Assembly (NCBI RefSeq): GCF_009707385.1
Contig: NZ_CP046115.1
Coordinates: 1,612,001-1,676,000 of the forward strand
DNA length: 64,000 nucleotides
Origin: Klebsiella oxytoca
Lineage (GTDB): Bacteria; Pseudomonadota; Gammaproteobacteria; Enterobacterales; Enterobacteriaceae
Reading direction: 5' to 3'
The position numbers and the translations under genes were made by a program. Within the stretch, counting starts at the first letter, position 1; each line of letters opens with the position of its first letter. Positions 47,900 through 57,916 of this stretch are shown here, in pieces. The notes beneath the pieces were generated by a model. The model was given only the letters and a program-made list of their open reading frames with translations. It searched no databases and had not been told where the DNA came from.

Positions 47900-49684
47900 T
47901 TAATAAGAGATCGTATTTATTTCTGCACTCTTAAATTGTTGATTACCGCCCATATTTGAAGCATAGGCATGGGATGAGTTGAGAACGAATTTGTCGGCTT
48001 TGATAAAACCAACGCCACAGTTTTTGATACCGAACCAACCACATCTGTAACCGCCATTGATCACCTGACGCGCGTTGAGCGTCATGACTCCTCCAGCCTG
48101 GATTTTATTATAGTTAGTAATGTTACTGCCATTTTGAGCGCTTAAGGTTATATCATTTATGGCATTAATTTCACCTTCATTATGGATGCCCTGACTGGAA
48201 TTAATATTCACGTTATTACCATCAATGGTGGCCAGATTTTTTACATAGCTACTTTCAATATTCAGCTCCGGGGAGGAAATATAATAACTGTTATTTAATG
48301 AACCACTTTTGATAGACAAAGAACCATTGGTGATAACGTTGCCTTCCTGATTGAATGTGCCATTTGTCTGAATGGTTACATCTTTCCCCGAAATTCTTCC
48401 GGAGTTAAATATGGTTCCTGAACCAATTGTCGTATTCTGTGAGGATAATACGTTAAGGCTAGAATATCCCCAGAGGTTACCTGTTACTTTAAAGCTGTTA
48501 CCACCGAAGCTAACGCTGGTTGCGTTACCTCTGATAGAACCGCCATTGTCGATGTTGTTCAGGGCGGATACAGCCAACTGACCGTCAGAAAGGAGATAGG
48601 AACCATAATAAGTCGTGACATTACCTGAGCTGCTTACCGCGAGACCAGTCGTACCCTCCATGGTACCTCTATTAACAAACTCCTCGGAAGCATTGGCAAC
48701 AAGTTGCCTGGTACTGGAAATGGTGCCTTCATTGGACATTGTTGCCAGGCTATTAACCAGCGTGGTATTCGTTGTGGAAATAGTCCCGGTATTGTCCAGA
48801 TTACCGGCAGATGCAATCTGAGTAACGAAGCCGTTGCTGGTGATGGAACCTTCATTTTTCAGAAAACCATTACTGGTCATGGCAAGGCTGGCATTAGCAA
48901 CGATCGCACCTTTATTGCGCACGCCAAAGCCTAAGTTGTTGCCGACCATCGTAATGCTATTTGCCTTGATGCCGCCTAGATGACTAATATCGATACTATA
49001 TTCAGGGAATAGCATCTGCATTACCGTTGCTGATTTACCAGCAGAGGTCATTGCTCCGGTATCGTTGTTAAAAGTGAAGTTCCCGGCTCCCACCATGGCG
49101 TTGGTAGCATTAATTGTTCCGTTGATTGCGATAGCATCAGCGAGCAGAACGGCATAGCTATTGCTGGCATTCATTCCATAAGGGTCAACGGTGATTTTTC
49201 CGCCGGTAACGTCATAGCTTGCGATGGCGCCTGTGTCACTGAGTTTCACTTTTCCGGTAGTAAGAACCGCTTTATTGGTGTTAACAAAACTACAGCCGGA
49301 ACATGTGATGCCATTGGGGTTGGCAATGATGACATCGGCTTTTTGGCCCGCGACTTCGATAAAGCCATTAAGTGCGCTCGACTTATTTGAAGTGACTTCA
49401 TTCAGAATAACGGAAGCACCGCCGTTAGTCAGATTGTTGTTTCTGGCAATATTACCTAAGGTATCATGGGTTAAATCGCTGGCACTATTATTAAGAACTA
49501 CGCCGCTATGGCTCGCTACATCAAACTCACGATATAAGTTATGTGAAACACCAGCCGAGTTTGGCTTTTCGATATCGATAACTTTCACCCCAGATGTATG
49601 GGTATAGGTTGTCGGATCGGCATAAACAAAGCTTGAGCTTAGGGCTGCCGCAAGCGCGACATATGAAAATTTAAATTTAAACAT
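47900..49684 (-). CDS. Short two-partner-secretion exoprotein (TpsA, filamentous hemagglutinin-like)
   Basis: 594 aa. A signal peptide (ending about SFVYA-DPT) is followed by a TPS domain with the secretion motif NPNGI (122-126) and the CxxC of GITCSGCSF (C128, C131), then beta-helix repeats (GNLDNTG, NEGTISS, NNGGSIRG and similar). The whole protein is far shorter than most FhaB, ShlA or CdiA proteins and has no VENN motif, haemolysin or toxin tail. A second cysteine pair, C548 and C556 (RCGWFGIKNC), lies near the C-terminus. It follows its TpsB by 58 bp. Both genes are much more AT-rich than their neighbours, a sign of transfer. Probably a small surface adhesin; exact role unknown. Confidence 0.85.
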   Translation of the reverse strand: MFKFKFSYVALAAALSSSFVYADPTTYTHTSGVKVIDIEKPNSAGVSHNLYREFDVASHSGVVLNNSASDLTHDTLGNIARNNNLTNGGASVILNEVTSNKSSALNGFIEVAGQKADVIIANPNGITCSGCSFVNTNKAVLTTGKVKLSDTGAIASYDVTGGKITVDPYGMNASNSYAVLLADAIAINGTINATNAMVGAGNFTFNNDTGAMTSAGKSATVMQMLFPEYSIDISHLGGIKANSITMVGNNLGFGVRNKGAIVANASLAMTSNGFLKNEGSITSNGFVTQIASAGNLDNTGTISTTNTTLVNSLATMSNEGTISSTRQLVANASEEFVNRGTMEGTTGLAVSSSGNVTTYYGSYLLSDGQLAVSALNNIDNGGSIRGNATSVSFGGNSFKVTGNLWGYSSLNVLSSQNTTIGSGTIFNSGRISGKDVTIQTNGTFNQEGNVITNGSLSIKSGSLNNSYYISSPELNIESSYVKNLATIDGNNVNINSSQGIHNEGEINAINDITLSAQNGSNITNYNKIQAGGVMTLNARQVINGGYRCGWFGIKNCGVGFIKADKFVLNSSHAYASNMGGNQQFKSAEINTISY

Positions 49685-49742
49685 TCCTGTATTCCTTTAA
49701 AGATAGATTAGTGTTGATTGGGGATAGGATTAAATAAATACG

Positions 49743-51416
49743 TTAATACCTCCATTGTAATGAGAATCCAAGGTTTAAAGGGTCGCTGTGGAAAGCATCA
49801 GGTTTTCCCAGCGGAGTGCCAATAAAAAAGTCATACTGTGTTGAGAGTATTGCTCCACGAATTCCCCCTACGGCACCAGATATTGCTTTTCCTGTATTAT
49901 ATTTTTCTGAACCGATAATTCGACCCAGATCCAGTCCTAAATAAATTTGCTGCTCAGGAATTTCAATATCCCAAATAAAATCATTGCGCCAGTACCATCC
50001 CTGATTTCCGGAAAGTGTATTCTCGCCATCAAACCCACGTACCGTCCAGCGGTTGCCGATATTAAACTGGTTATCGGAGGATAACCTGTCAGGGCTAAAT
50101 TGCGCGTTCAGGTGAGGTGCGTAGCTGAATTTATCCCCTGTTATTTCAAATTTCATCAGGGCCTGAAGATCGGCATGGATAACGCGTGAATGCTTGTCGT
50201 AAAGTCCTGCTCTTTCTTCCGGGGTTGCCATAGAGCTAAGCCAGGGCAAGCTGCGCTGTATACCCACGCTGGCTTCCATCATTTTATTTGTGAAATAGCG
50301 CTGTTGGCGTAACGTGACTTCCCATAAAGGGTTTTGCTTGCGCATGACGCTCAGCTCACTTCCGCCGAAATAATAACGCGATGTGCCCTTTGAGATACGC
50401 GCATCAAGCGTTGTTTTCTGCTGTCGGGTATGTGACAGCAGTCGTGTCAGAGTCGCGCTGGCGTAGCGGTTCTTGCTTTTGTATTCAATAGTCGAGTAGT
50501 TACCTCTAAACTGCTGGCGATATTGACTCCGTGAGCCATAGAGGCTTAGCGACCAGTATCCAAATGGGAGGGAATAATAGAGGCTATTATTCTGGTTGCC
50601 GTCATTGTTCTGGCTGAACTCAACATCACCGCCTGCCGATAGGTAAAGAATGTCGTTGAGAGTCGTTAAATCATAAAGATAAAGTGCGCCGCCCCCTTGA
50701 TAACGCCCGCTGGCACGGCTTCCTGCATCATCCAGCCATGCGGCAAGCTGCCACTGTTTTGCCAGATTGCGCGTAATCTGAATGTCGCTCTCTGCATTGT
50801 TTTTGCCGGGCACAATTTTCATATGGGCTGATGAACCTGGCAACCGCTGCAGGTTGGCCATACCCTGTTCAAGATCGGTCAGTTTTAAGATATCTCCTCT
50901 CTCCGAAGGCATTGAGTTCCAGAGGTGGGTTGTCGCACTGTTGTTTGTCGATAAGGCGATATCCCCAATGTGACCATAGGTGAGATTAATTTTCAGAATA
51001 CCGTCATTCAGCGATTGCGAAGGAACATCGATAAGGGAGGTGATATATCCCTGTACAATCATTTCATTTTGTAAGGTTGCGGTTAGCAGACGTATTCCTT
51101 CAATACCTAAGCATCGGTTTTCCGCCTGAATAGTGATGTTCCTTAACAGACGACGAGTGAGCTTTTCGTCCTCGGAAAGGATATTGACGTGGCTGATAAA
51201 TTGACAGGTTGTTTCCACGGGGAACGCTATTTTTCCGCGATGCGAATCCGAACGTGATGATTGGTAATGCTGCTGCTCAGGTTTTAATGCGCTCTGACGC
51301 GCTTTATCCCGCTCGATCTGATTAGTATTACTGTTCGAAACATTTGCAAAGGTAAAGGAAGAAAAAAAACAATAAAACAAAATAGTCGTCAGCAGGTTTT
51401 TTTTACTATTGGTCAT
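49743..51416 (-). CDS. Two-partner-secretion outer-membrane transporter (TpsB, ShlB/FhaC family)
   Basis: 557-aa Omp85-superfamily pore that exports the TpsA encoded next. It has a signal peptide (ending about SFTFA-NVS), two POTRA domains (roughly residues 70-220, with AGIEGIRLLTATLQNEMIVQGYI-like sequence) and a 16-strand barrel. The lid-loop VRGF motif is at 459-462 (NRWTVRGFDGENTLSG), and the C-terminus ends LQWRY with an aromatic residue as barrels do. It is the first gene of the tpsB-tpsA pair, the usual order. AT-rich compared with the flanking core genes. Confidence 0.9.
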   Translation of the reverse strand: MTNSKKNLLTTILFYCFFSSFTFANVSNSNTNQIERDKARQSALKPEQQHYQSSRSDSHRGKIAFPVETTCQFISHVNILSEDEKLTRRLLRNITIQAENRCLGIEGIRLLTATLQNEMIVQGYITSLIDVPSQSLNDGILKINLTYGHIGDIALSTNNSATTHLWNSMPSERGDILKLTDLEQGMANLQRLPGSSAHMKIVPGKNNAESDIQITRNLAKQWQLAAWLDDAGSRASGRYQGGGALYLYDLTTLNDILYLSAGGDVEFSQNNDGNQNNSLYYSLPFGYWSLSLYGSRSQYRQQFRGNYSTIEYKSKNRYASATLTRLLSHTRQQKTTLDARISKGTSRYYFGGSELSVMRKQNPLWEVTLRQQRYFTNKMMEASVGIQRSLPWLSSMATPEERAGLYDKHSRVIHADLQALMKFEITGDKFSYAPHLNAQFSPDRLSSDNQFNIGNRWTVRGFDGENTLSGNQGWYWRNDFIWDIEIPEQQIYLGLDLGRIIGSEKYNTGKAISGAVGGIRGAILSTQYDFFIGTPLGKPDAFHSDPLNLGFSLQWRY

Positions 51417-51761
51417 GAAGCAATTTCCATTTGTTTCATTTTAACGTTCTGTTTTTCGCTAAGGATGATCGGCCTGACGTGACGATCATCGTCACGCTGG
51501 CTAATGGGTATTCAAACTTAAGAATTTTATTTTTTAAGATAGCTAAAAATGCATTCGGTACTCGTTGTTTTCGTAAATAGCTACACTATGTTAACGATGC
51601 TGGATTACCCAATCCACGATAACAAGCCTGAATTTATATTGAATTGATCATTTCAAATGATGAATTATTGCTTGAGAGGGTAGATATATTGATGATGTTT
51701 ATTTAAGAAGTACTAAGCCACGGCCAGATATATGGAGGGGAGTATTTTTTGTGGGAGTAAG
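51417..51761. promoter_or_regulatory. AT-rich upstream region of the tpsBA pair with a 19-bp palindrome
   Basis: No gene is seen. A perfect palindrome, CGTGACGAT-C-ATCGTCACG, occupies 51478-51496, and an overlapping inverted repeat pairs GATGATCG near 51464 with CGATCATC near 51483. This lies 62-80 bp before the tpsB start and has the look of an operator. I do not recognise the regulator. A clear sigma-70 promoter could not be picked by eye. Confidence 0.5.
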
Positions 51762-51792
51762 AAAAAAATGGCGTGCACATTATGTGCACGCC
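51762..51792 (-). terminator. Intrinsic terminator of gltIJKL
   Basis: On the minus strand GGCGTGCACAT and ATGTGCACGCC form an 11-bp near-perfect stem with minimal loop, then ATTTTTTTC. It starts 7 bp after the gltL stop and separates the core operon from the tps pair. Confidence 0.93.
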
Positions 51793-51798
51793 TCAAGC

Positions 51799-52524
51799 TT
51801 AATGCAGAATTTTGGCGAGGAAATCTTTGGCGCGTTCTGATTGCGGGTTAGCAAAAAACGCTTCTTTATCGGCGTCTTCTACAATTTTACCCTCATCCAT
51901 AAAGATGACTCGGTTCGCCACTTTACGGGCAAAACCCATTTCGTGGGTCACCACCATCATGGTCATTCCTTCATTAGCCAGTTCAACCATGACGTCCAGT
52001 ACTTCGTTAATCATCTCCGGGTCAAGCGCGGAAGTTGGTTCGTCAAACAGCATGGCGATTGGGTCCATACACAAGGCACGCGCGATGGCCACACGCTGCT
52101 GCTGCCCGCCTGAGAGCTGAGCAGGGAATTTTTCGGCATGAGCGGCGAGCCCGACGCGTTCCAGCAGCTTCAGACCTTTTGCCCGTGCAGCGGCTTTATC
52201 GCGATTGAGCACTTTGACCTGAGCCAGCGTCAGATTTTCGATAATCGACAGGTGCGGGAACAGCTCGAAATGCTGGAATACCATCCCTACGTGGGAACGC
52301 AGTTTGGCAAGATTGGTCTTTTTGTCGTTAACCTTAGTACCGTCGACGATAATTTCACCTTGCTGTATTGGCTCCAGACCGTTGACGGTTTTAATCAGCG
52401 TGGATTTGCCTGAGCCTGATGGCCCACAGACCACCACAACTTCGCCTTTTTTCACTTCCGTGGAGCAATCGGTCAGCACCTGAAAGTGACCATACCATTT
52501 TGAAACGTTTTTCAGGGTAATCAT
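51799..52524 (-). CDS. gltL: Glutamate/aspartate ABC transporter ATPase
   Basis: 241-aa polar amino-acid type ABC ATPase, E. coli length. Walker [10 protein letters not shown], signature [15 protein letters not shown], Walker [12 protein letters not shown] and the H-loop VVTHEMGFA are all present. It powers the GltJK permeases. Its ATG overlaps the gltK stop by one base. Last gene of gltIJKL. Confidence 0.97.
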   Translation of the reverse strand: MITLKNVSKWYGHFQVLTDCSTEVKKGEVVVVCGPSGSGKSTLIKTVNGLEPIQQGEIIVDGTKVNDKKTNLAKLRSHVGMVFQHFELFPHLSIIENLTLAQVKVLNRDKAAARAKGLKLLERVGLAAHAEKFPAQLSGGQQQRVAIARALCMDPIAMLFDEPTSALDPEMINEVLDVMVELANEGMTMMVVTHEMGFARKVANRVIFMDEGKIVEDADKEAFFANPQSERAKDFLAKILH

Positions 52525-53198
52525 TACACAGTCCTTTTCTTCAACCAGCTGACCAACAGCGATGCGCTGAGGCTAATAACAAAATATACGGCGCCTGCAA
52601 ACAGGACCATTTCTACCTGGGTTCCATCACGCTCGCCGATAGTGGAAGCCGTGCGGAAGAAGTCGGCCAGGCTCAGAACATAGACAAGCGAGGTATCCTG
52701 GAACAGTACAATGCCCTGGGTAAGCAGCAGCGGTACCATGGCGCGAAAGGCCTGCGGCAGAATCACCAGTCTCATAGACTGCCAGTGGGTCATCCCCAGC
52801 GCCAGTGCCGCGCTGGACTGACCGCGAGAGATACTCTGAATACCGGCACGAATAATTTCCGAGTAGTAGGCCGCTTCAAACATAGAGAAAGCGATCATCG
52901 CCGAAATCAGGCGAATATCGGTTTTCGGCGACAGCCCCAGCACGTTTTGCAGAAAGCCCGGAACAATCAGATAAAACCACAGCAGTACCATGACCAGCGG
53001 AATAGAGCGGAAGACGTTAACGTAGGTTTTGGCAAACCACGCCAGCGGCAGGAAGCTCGACAGACGCATAACGGCCAGAATCGTCCCCCAGACAATCCCG
53101 ATAACAATCGCCGTCACGGTGATTTTTAGCGTGATAACCAGTCCTGCCAGCAGGTATGGCATGGAGGGAATAATGGAACTCCAGTCAAAATCGTACAT
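52524..53198 (-). CDS. gltK: Glutamate/aspartate ABC transporter permease GltK
   Basis: 224-aa inner-membrane permease of the HisMQ family. The EAA loop is [22 protein letters not shown] (residues about 130-152), which contacts GltL. The length matches E. coli. It overlaps gltJ by one base and gltL by one base, so the three genes are tightly coupled. Confidence 0.97.
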   Translation of the reverse strand: MYDFDWSSIIPSMPYLLAGLVITLKITVTAIVIGIVWGTILAVMRLSSFLPLAWFAKTYVNVFRSIPLVMVLLWFYLIVPGFLQNVLGLSPKTDIRLISAMIAFSMFEAAYYSEIIRAGIQSISRGQSSAALALGMTHWQSMRLVILPQAFRAMVPLLLTQGIVLFQDTSLVYVLSLADFFRTASTIGERDGTQVEMVLFAGAVYFVISLSASLLVSWLKKRTV

Positions 53199-53938
53199 TA
53201 TTTGCCTCCCATGTTGCCCGGCAGGCGGACCTTGCGCTCGACTACGTACATGATCAGCATAATGACGGCGTTGATGAACACGTAGGCGAGAGTGATTGCG
53301 GTAAACGATTCCCAGGCATGGGCCGAGTAATCCAGCAGTTTGCCCGCCTGCGCGGCCATATCGGCAAGCCCAATGGTGGAAGCGATGGCTGAGTTTTTCA
53401 CCAGGTTCATCATTTCAGAGGTCATCGGCGGCACGATAACGCGATAGGCGTTGGGCAGCAGTACGTATCGGTAAGTCTGCGGTAGCGTTAACCCCATCGC
53501 CAGTCCGGCGTTTTTCTGTCCGCGCGGTAGGGACTGAATGCCGGAGCGAACCTGTTCGCAGACGCGCGCGGCGGTAAATAATCCCAGACACAGCATAGAG
53601 GAAACGAAGAACTGAATATTAGGATCCAGCTCGGACTTAAACCACATACCGAGGTTTTCCGGCAGTAGCTCAGGCACCACCAGATACCAGGTAAAAAATT
53701 GTACGATCAGCGGAACGTTACGAAAAAGTTCAACGTAACAGGTGCCGATGCTGGATAGCAGACGGTTAGGGACCGTACGGAGGATACCGAATAGCGACCC
53801 TACAAAGAATGCGATAATCCAGGCCGTTACCGACAGGGTGACGGTGATCTGAAAACCACTCCATAGCCAGCCTAAATAGGTGGTGTTGCCGAACGGGGCC
53901 TGTTGCAGGAATATCCCCCAGTTCCAGTCTATTGACAT
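53198..53938 (-). CDS. gltJ: Glutamate/aspartate ABC transporter permease GltJ
   Basis: 246 aa from ATG 53938 ([15 protein letters not shown]), the E. coli length; the open frame to 54064 is SroC sequence. HisMQ-family permease with the EAA loop [21 protein letters not shown]. The gene follows the SroC terminator, so its expression depends on read-through from gltI. An AGGAG ribosome site lies just upstream. Confidence 0.97.
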   Translation of the reverse strand: MSIDWNWGIFLQQAPFGNTTYLGWLWSGFQITVTLSVTAWIIAFFVGSLFGILRTVPNRLLSSIGTCYVELFRNVPLIVQFFTWYLVVPELLPENLGMWFKSELDPNIQFFVSSMLCLGLFTAARVCEQVRSGIQSLPRGQKNAGLAMGLTLPQTYRYVLLPNAYRVIVPPMTSEMMNLVKNSAIASTIGLADMAAQAGKLLDYSAHAWESFTAITLAYVFINAVIMLIMYVVERKVRLPGNMGGK

Positions 53939-53949
53939 AAATGACTCCT

Positions 53950-54100
53950 GGAAAAAAAAGGGTAGCAGCGCTACCCTCGAAGATTGTTGCTCAGCCTGTT
54001 TCGGTATTCGCGGCGGCTGGGGAACGACCAGCCGCCGTATAGTCTGTCCGCGCCGTAGCAACAATCGGGAGGGCAGGATTTCCCGCCCTTTGTTTTTTTA
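53950..54100 (-). ncRNA. sroC: SroC small RNA (gltI-gltJ intercistronic)
   Basis: In E. coli and Salmonella the gltI-gltJ spacer yields SroC, a processed sRNA that sponges GcvB. Here the 163-bp spacer keeps the same layout: a hairpin GGGCGGG...CCTGCCC near 54070-54085, a long stem CGGCGGCTGG...CCAGCCGCCG (about 54010-54037), and a terminator-like stem GGGTAGC-gct-GCTACCC followed by eight T (53953-53977). The 5' end arises by RNase E cleavage and cannot be fixed from sequence. Confidence 0.8.
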
Positions 54101-54101
54101 A

Positions 54102-55013
54102 TTAGTTAAGAGCTTTGTCGTTTGGTGATTTGAACAGCGCCTTCATTTCGTCAGAGAGTTCAAAGTTCATATTCAGGTTCTTTGGCGGAATCGGGTTTTT
54201 AAACCACTTATCAAACCATTTTTCAGCTTCACCGGAGGTCTGAGCCTGAGCGATTGTCTCATCTACCAGCGTTTTGAACTGCGGATCGTCTTTACGCAGC
54301 ATGCAGCCGTAGGCTTCCTGAGACTGCGCCGTACCGACAATCTCCCAGTTATCCGGCTTCTTCGCTTTAGCGCGTTCGCCAGCCAGCAGCGCATCGTCCA
54401 TCATAAAGGCCACCGCGCGGCCGCTTTCCAGGGTGCGGAAAGAGTCACCGTGATCTTTAGCGCTGATAATACGCATATTCATTTTTTTCTCGTCGTTCAG
54501 CTTATGCAGCAGAATTTCTGAGGTGGTACCGGAGGTGACAACGACGGCCTTATCCTTCAGATCCGCGAAATCTTTAATTGCGCCGCCTTTTTTCACCAGC
54601 AGACGGGTGCCGACGACGAAAATAGTGTCGGAGAAGGCAGCCTGTTTTTGCCGTTCAAGGTTGTTGGTGGTGGAGCCGCATTCGAAATCATAGGTGCCAT
54701 TTTGCAGCAGCGGGATACGGTTCTGTGAGGTCACCGGGATCAGTTTTACCTGCAGATCCGGTTTGTTCAGTTTCTTCTTAATGGCATCGACAATCGCATT
54801 CGAGTAGTCCTGAGAGTAGCCAACGACCTGCTGTTTATTGTCATAGTAAGAGAACGGAACGGATGATTCACGGTGACCGACGACGATAACGCCGTTTTTG
54901 GCAATTTTATCCAGAGTGCTCTGGCCAGCTGTTGGTGCCGCATCTTCCGCATGCGCCGCAACGGCGGTCAGTCCCATGACCAGCATTGCTGCGGCCAGTT
55001 TACGTAATTGCAT
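54102..55013 (-). CDS. gltI: Glutamate/aspartate periplasmic binding protein
   Basis: 303-aa type-2 periplasmic binding protein with signal peptide (MQLRKLAAAMLVMGLTAVAAHA). The mature protein contains the conserved GVIVVGHRESSVPFSYYDN start of the amino-acid-binding family. ATG 55013 has an AAGGAG ribosome site; the frame to 55103 is upstream leader. E. coli GltI is 302 aa. First gene of gltIJKL. The leader is also a GcvB target in enterics, an inference from the family. Confidence 0.96.
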   Translation of the reverse strand: MQLRKLAAAMLVMGLTAVAAHAEDAAPTAGQSTLDKIAKNGVIVVGHRESSVPFSYYDNKQQVVGYSQDYSNAIVDAIKKKLNKPDLQVKLIPVTSQNRIPLLQNGTYDFECGSTTNNLERQKQAAFSDTIFVVGTRLLVKKGGAIKDFADLKDKAVVVTSGTTSEILLHKLNDEKKMNMRIISAKDHGDSFRTLESGRAVAFMMDDALLAGERAKAKKPDNWEIVGTAQSQEAYGCMLRKDDPQFKTLVDETIAQAQTSGEAEKWFDKWFKNPIPPKNLNMNFELSDEMKALFKSPNDKALN

Positions 55014-55378
55014 ATCCGACTCCTTATCCTCAGCGCCGTCTGACGCTATTGATACCCATTGTGAATGTGTGTTTTTTATTGCTGCCGTCTTTGCGGGCAG
55101 CATTTGTATGTGTTTGTTAGCATTTAGTTTGGGTTAATGTAAAGATTTTGCTCTTATATTGTTGGTTTTTGCGAAGCGCGCCGCACCATTTAAAGGCAAA
55201 AATTCCCCATTGCACCAAAATAGCGCAGCTTGTTGATCGATGGTGGTGCAACCGGGTTGTACCCCTAAGGATCGCAGTGCGACATCAGTTTATTAAGCAA
55301 TGGTCGTGCCAAAATGGAACGAAAAGGGGAGGTGGCCGCGGCGATGAACGTCGCCGCGGCAGATAAGAAAGGCGGGAA
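55014..55378. promoter_or_regulatory. gltI upstream region with NtrC-like sites
   Basis: No gene lies here. On the strands relevant to gltI are three NtrC-like dyads. TGCACCAAAATAGCGCA (55211-55227) is, read in reverse, close to glnA site AGCACTATATTGGTGCA. TGATCGATGGTGGTGCA (55234-55250) has one perfect half, and a weaker one is at 55181-55197. No standard sigma-54 -24/-12 motif was found between them and gltI. A long perfect hairpin at 55335-55360 lies just past the lnt stop. Confidence 0.5.
55335..55360. terminator. GC-rich hairpin after lnt
   Basis: GCCGCGGCGA and TCGCCGCGGC form a perfect 10-bp stem with a 6-nt loop, 19 bp beyond the lnt stop. On the minus strand it is followed by CACCTCCCCTTTT, not a clean U-run, so it may be a transcript-stabilising structure or a weak terminator. 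Confidence 0.45.
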
Positions 55379-56917
55379 TTATTGACGGCGCTGACGTAGG
55401 CTCATCAGCAGCGCAGCAAAGCCAAACAGGGCAGTCAGCGCCCACAGCGGCCAGTTACCCGTACGAGCATACGGCGTCAGCCCTGAAGTCGGAGTGACTT
55501 TGCTGGTCAATACCGCTCGGGTGAACTGCGGGATCATCGCCTGAATGTCACCGCGTGGGCCGATGATGGCGGTAATACCGTTATTGGTGCTGCGCAGCAG
55601 CGGGCGGGCCAGCTCCAGCGCGCGCATCCGCGCCATCTGGAAGTGCTGCCACGGGCCGATAGATTTACCGAACCATGCGTCATTAGAGATGGTCAGCAGA
55701 AAATCGGTATCCGGGCGGAAGTTATCCCGCACCTGTTCACCAAGAATGATCTCGTAGCAGATGGCCGCCGTCAGACGCATATTATGCGCCACCAGCTGGG
55801 GCTGCACGTACGGCCCGCGGCTGAAAGAGGACATGGGCAGATCGAAGAACGGCGCCAGCGGACGCAGAATCGACTCCAGAGGCACAAATTCACCGAATGG
55901 TACCAGATGGTTCTTGTTGTAACGGTTCTTTGAGTCGTAGCGGTAAGGATTATCTTTGCCCAGCGTAATAATGGTGTTGTAGGTATCGTAGCGATTCTGC
56001 GTGTTCAGGCGCGCGTCGACAATGCCGGTAATCAGCGAGCTGTTTTTCGACCGCATCAGGTCGTCCATCATGCTGAGGAATGGCTGCTGATTAATTTCCA
56101 GATCCGGTATCGCGGACTCCGGCCAGATGATGAGCTGTGATTTACCCATGTGCGGCTGGGTAAGATCCAGATAGGTTTTCAGAGTATTGAGTAGCTGGTT
56201 CTGATCCCACTTCATCGCCTGAGGGATATCGCCCTGTACCAGCGAAACCGTGGTCGCGCGCTCCGGCAACAGTTGATACCACTGAATGTAGCGCAGCGGG
56301 AAGGGGAGGAGGAACAGCACAGCGGCGGCGAGTAGCGGCTTCCAGCTGCGTTGGGCGATAGCTAATACCAGCAGGCCGCTGACGAGCATCAGCAGAAAGT
56401 TAATCGCCTCGACGCCCATCACCGGAGCCAGGCCTTTTAGCGGGCCGTCAATCTGGCTGTAGCCGAACTGCAGCCACGGAAAGCCGGTCAGTACCCAGCC
56501 GCGCAGAAATTCGGTAATTTGCCACACCACCGGCGCGGCGATGGCGACGCGTATCCAGCTGCTTTTCGGCCAAAGGCGTGAAAGAATACCGGCGAATAAA
56601 CCGGTATAAAGGGAGAGATATGCGGCCAGTAGCACAACCAGAAAAACGTTGACGGGCCCGGGCATGCCGCCAAACTGCGCGATGCTGACGTAGACCCAGT
56701 TAATACCGGATCCGAAAAGCCCCAGTCCCCAGAAATAGCCAATTGCGGCGCTTTGCAAGGGACGGCGGTTGAGGGTTAAACCTTGCAGACCAATTAACGA
56801 AATAATCGCCGCTGGCCAGAAGTCATAAGGTGAAAAAGCCAGCGTTCCGCTGGCTCCAGATAACAGCGCCAGCAGCAGACGTACGCGCTGGCGTTCAATA
56901 AGAGAGGCAAATACCAT
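55379..56917 (-). CDS. lnt: Apolipoprotein N-acyltransferase
   Basis: 512 aa, E. coli length. It has an N-terminal membrane domain of about six helices and a periplasmic nitrilase-like domain. The catalytic triad is in IWPESAIPD (Glu), the [11 protein letters not shown] region (Lys nearby in YNKNH) and AICYEIILG (Cys). It adds the third acyl chain to lipoproteins before Lol export. It follows ybeX by 22 bp. Confidence 0.97.
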   Translation of the reverse strand: MVFASLIERQRVRLLLALLSGASGTLAFSPYDFWPAAIISLIGLQGLTLNRRPLQSAAIGYFWGLGLFGSGINWVYVSIAQFGGMPGPVNVFLVVLLAAYLSLYTGLFAGILSRLWPKSSWIRVAIAAPVVWQITEFLRGWVLTGFPWLQFGYSQIDGPLKGLAPVMGVEAINFLLMLVSGLLVLAIAQRSWKPLLAAAVLFLLPFPLRYIQWYQLLPERATTVSLVQGDIPQAMKWDQNQLLNTLKTYLDLTQPHMGKSQLIIWPESAIPDLEINQQPFLSMMDDLMRSKNSSLITGIVDARLNTQNRYDTYNTIITLGKDNPYRYDSKNRYNKNHLVPFGEFVPLESILRPLAPFFDLPMSSFSRGPYVQPQLVAHNMRLTAAICYEIILGEQVRDNFRPDTDFLLTISNDAWFGKSIGPWQHFQMARMRALELARPLLRSTNNGITAIIGPRGDIQAMIPQFTRAVLTSKVTPTSGLTPYARTGNWPLWALTALFGFAALLMSLRQRRQ

Positions 56918-56939
56918 TTAGGTTAATCGTCCCGTTGGA

Positions 56940-57818
56940 TTAATCTTCCAGCTTCGGCTGCGGGGCATCATCAGGAAGCTTTACATGTACCTGAATAATA
57001 CGTCGACTGTCAGCCATTGCGACCTTGAATTGGTAACCATCAATGTCGATTGACTCGCCGCGGGCAGGCAGATGACCAAACGCCTGCATCACCAGGCCGC
57101 CAATGGTATCAACTTCTTCGTCGCTGAAGTGGGTGCCGAAGGCTTCGTTGAAGTCTTCTATGGAGGCCAGAGCGCGCACCGTCCACGTGTGGCGGCTCAG
57201 CTGACGAAAATCGATATCTTCTTCTTCGTCATATTCGTCTTCAATTTCACCGACGATTAGCTCGAGGATGTCTTCAATGGTCACGAGGCCTGAGACGCCG
57301 CCAAACTCATCGATAACGATAGCCATATGATAACGCTGGGAGCGGAACTCTTTCAGCATGCGGTCAACCCGCTTGCTTTCAGGTACAACGACCGCCGGGC
57401 GCAACACTTTTTCCATGCTGAAGGCTTCGGCATCGCTGCGCATAAACGGCAGCAGATCTTTGGCCATCAGAATCCCTTCGATGTGATCTTTATCTTCGCT
57501 GATCACCGGGAAACGCGAGTGGGCGGATTCGATGATCACATCGAGGCACTCGTCCAGAGTCTGGTTGCGTTTCAGGGTAATCATCTGCGAGCGGGGGATC
57601 ATGATGTCGCGGACGCGCTGGTCGGCGATATCCATTACCCCTTCGAGCATATCGCGCGTATCTTCGTCGATAAGGTCGTTTTGCCCGGAATCACGGATCA
57701 GCGCCAGCAGTTCATCACGGTTTTTGGGTTCACCGTGAAAAAGCTGGCTGAGTAACAGGGAGAAGAATCCCTTTTTGCTGTTTACTGTGTCGCTACTGTG
57801 TGAATTGTCGTCGCTCAT
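56940..57818 (-). CDS. ybeX: CorC/HlyC-family CBS-domain protein YbeX
   Basis: 292-aa cytoplasmic protein with two CBS domains (DIMIPRSQM... and [14 protein letters not shown]...) and a C-terminal CorC_HlyC domain ([17 protein letters not shown]). Length as in E. coli (also called CorC). Linked to magnesium homeostasis and, in E. coli, to ribosome maturation. It lies between ybeY and lnt as in E. coli. Confidence 0.95.
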   Translation of the reverse strand: MSDDNSHSSDTVNSKKGFFSLLLSQLFHGEPKNRDELLALIRDSGQNDLIDEDTRDMLEGVMDIADQRVRDIMIPRSQMITLKRNQTLDECLDVIIESAHSRFPVISEDKDHIEGILMAKDLLPFMRSDAEAFSMEKVLRPAVVVPESKRVDRMLKEFRSQRYHMAIVIDEFGGVSGLVTIEDILELIVGEIEDEYDEEEDIDFRQLSRHTWTVRALASIEDFNEAFGTHFSDEEVDTIGGLVMQAFGHLPARGESIDIDGYQFKVAMADSRRIIQVHVKLPDDAPQPKLED

Positions 57819-57916
57819 GGCGTCGTATGGGTTCTCATGTTAGTTAAATCGTCGCACGTCACGCGTATACTCAGCGCCCGGCATAGCGGCCAGTCGCCGG
57901 CAAAGCCGGCAACAGG

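Noticed and set aside
47900..49684. Contact-dependent inhibition (CdiA) toxin system
   Set aside because: The exoprotein ends after the beta-helix with no VENN motif or toxin domain, and there is no small immunity gene before ybeL.
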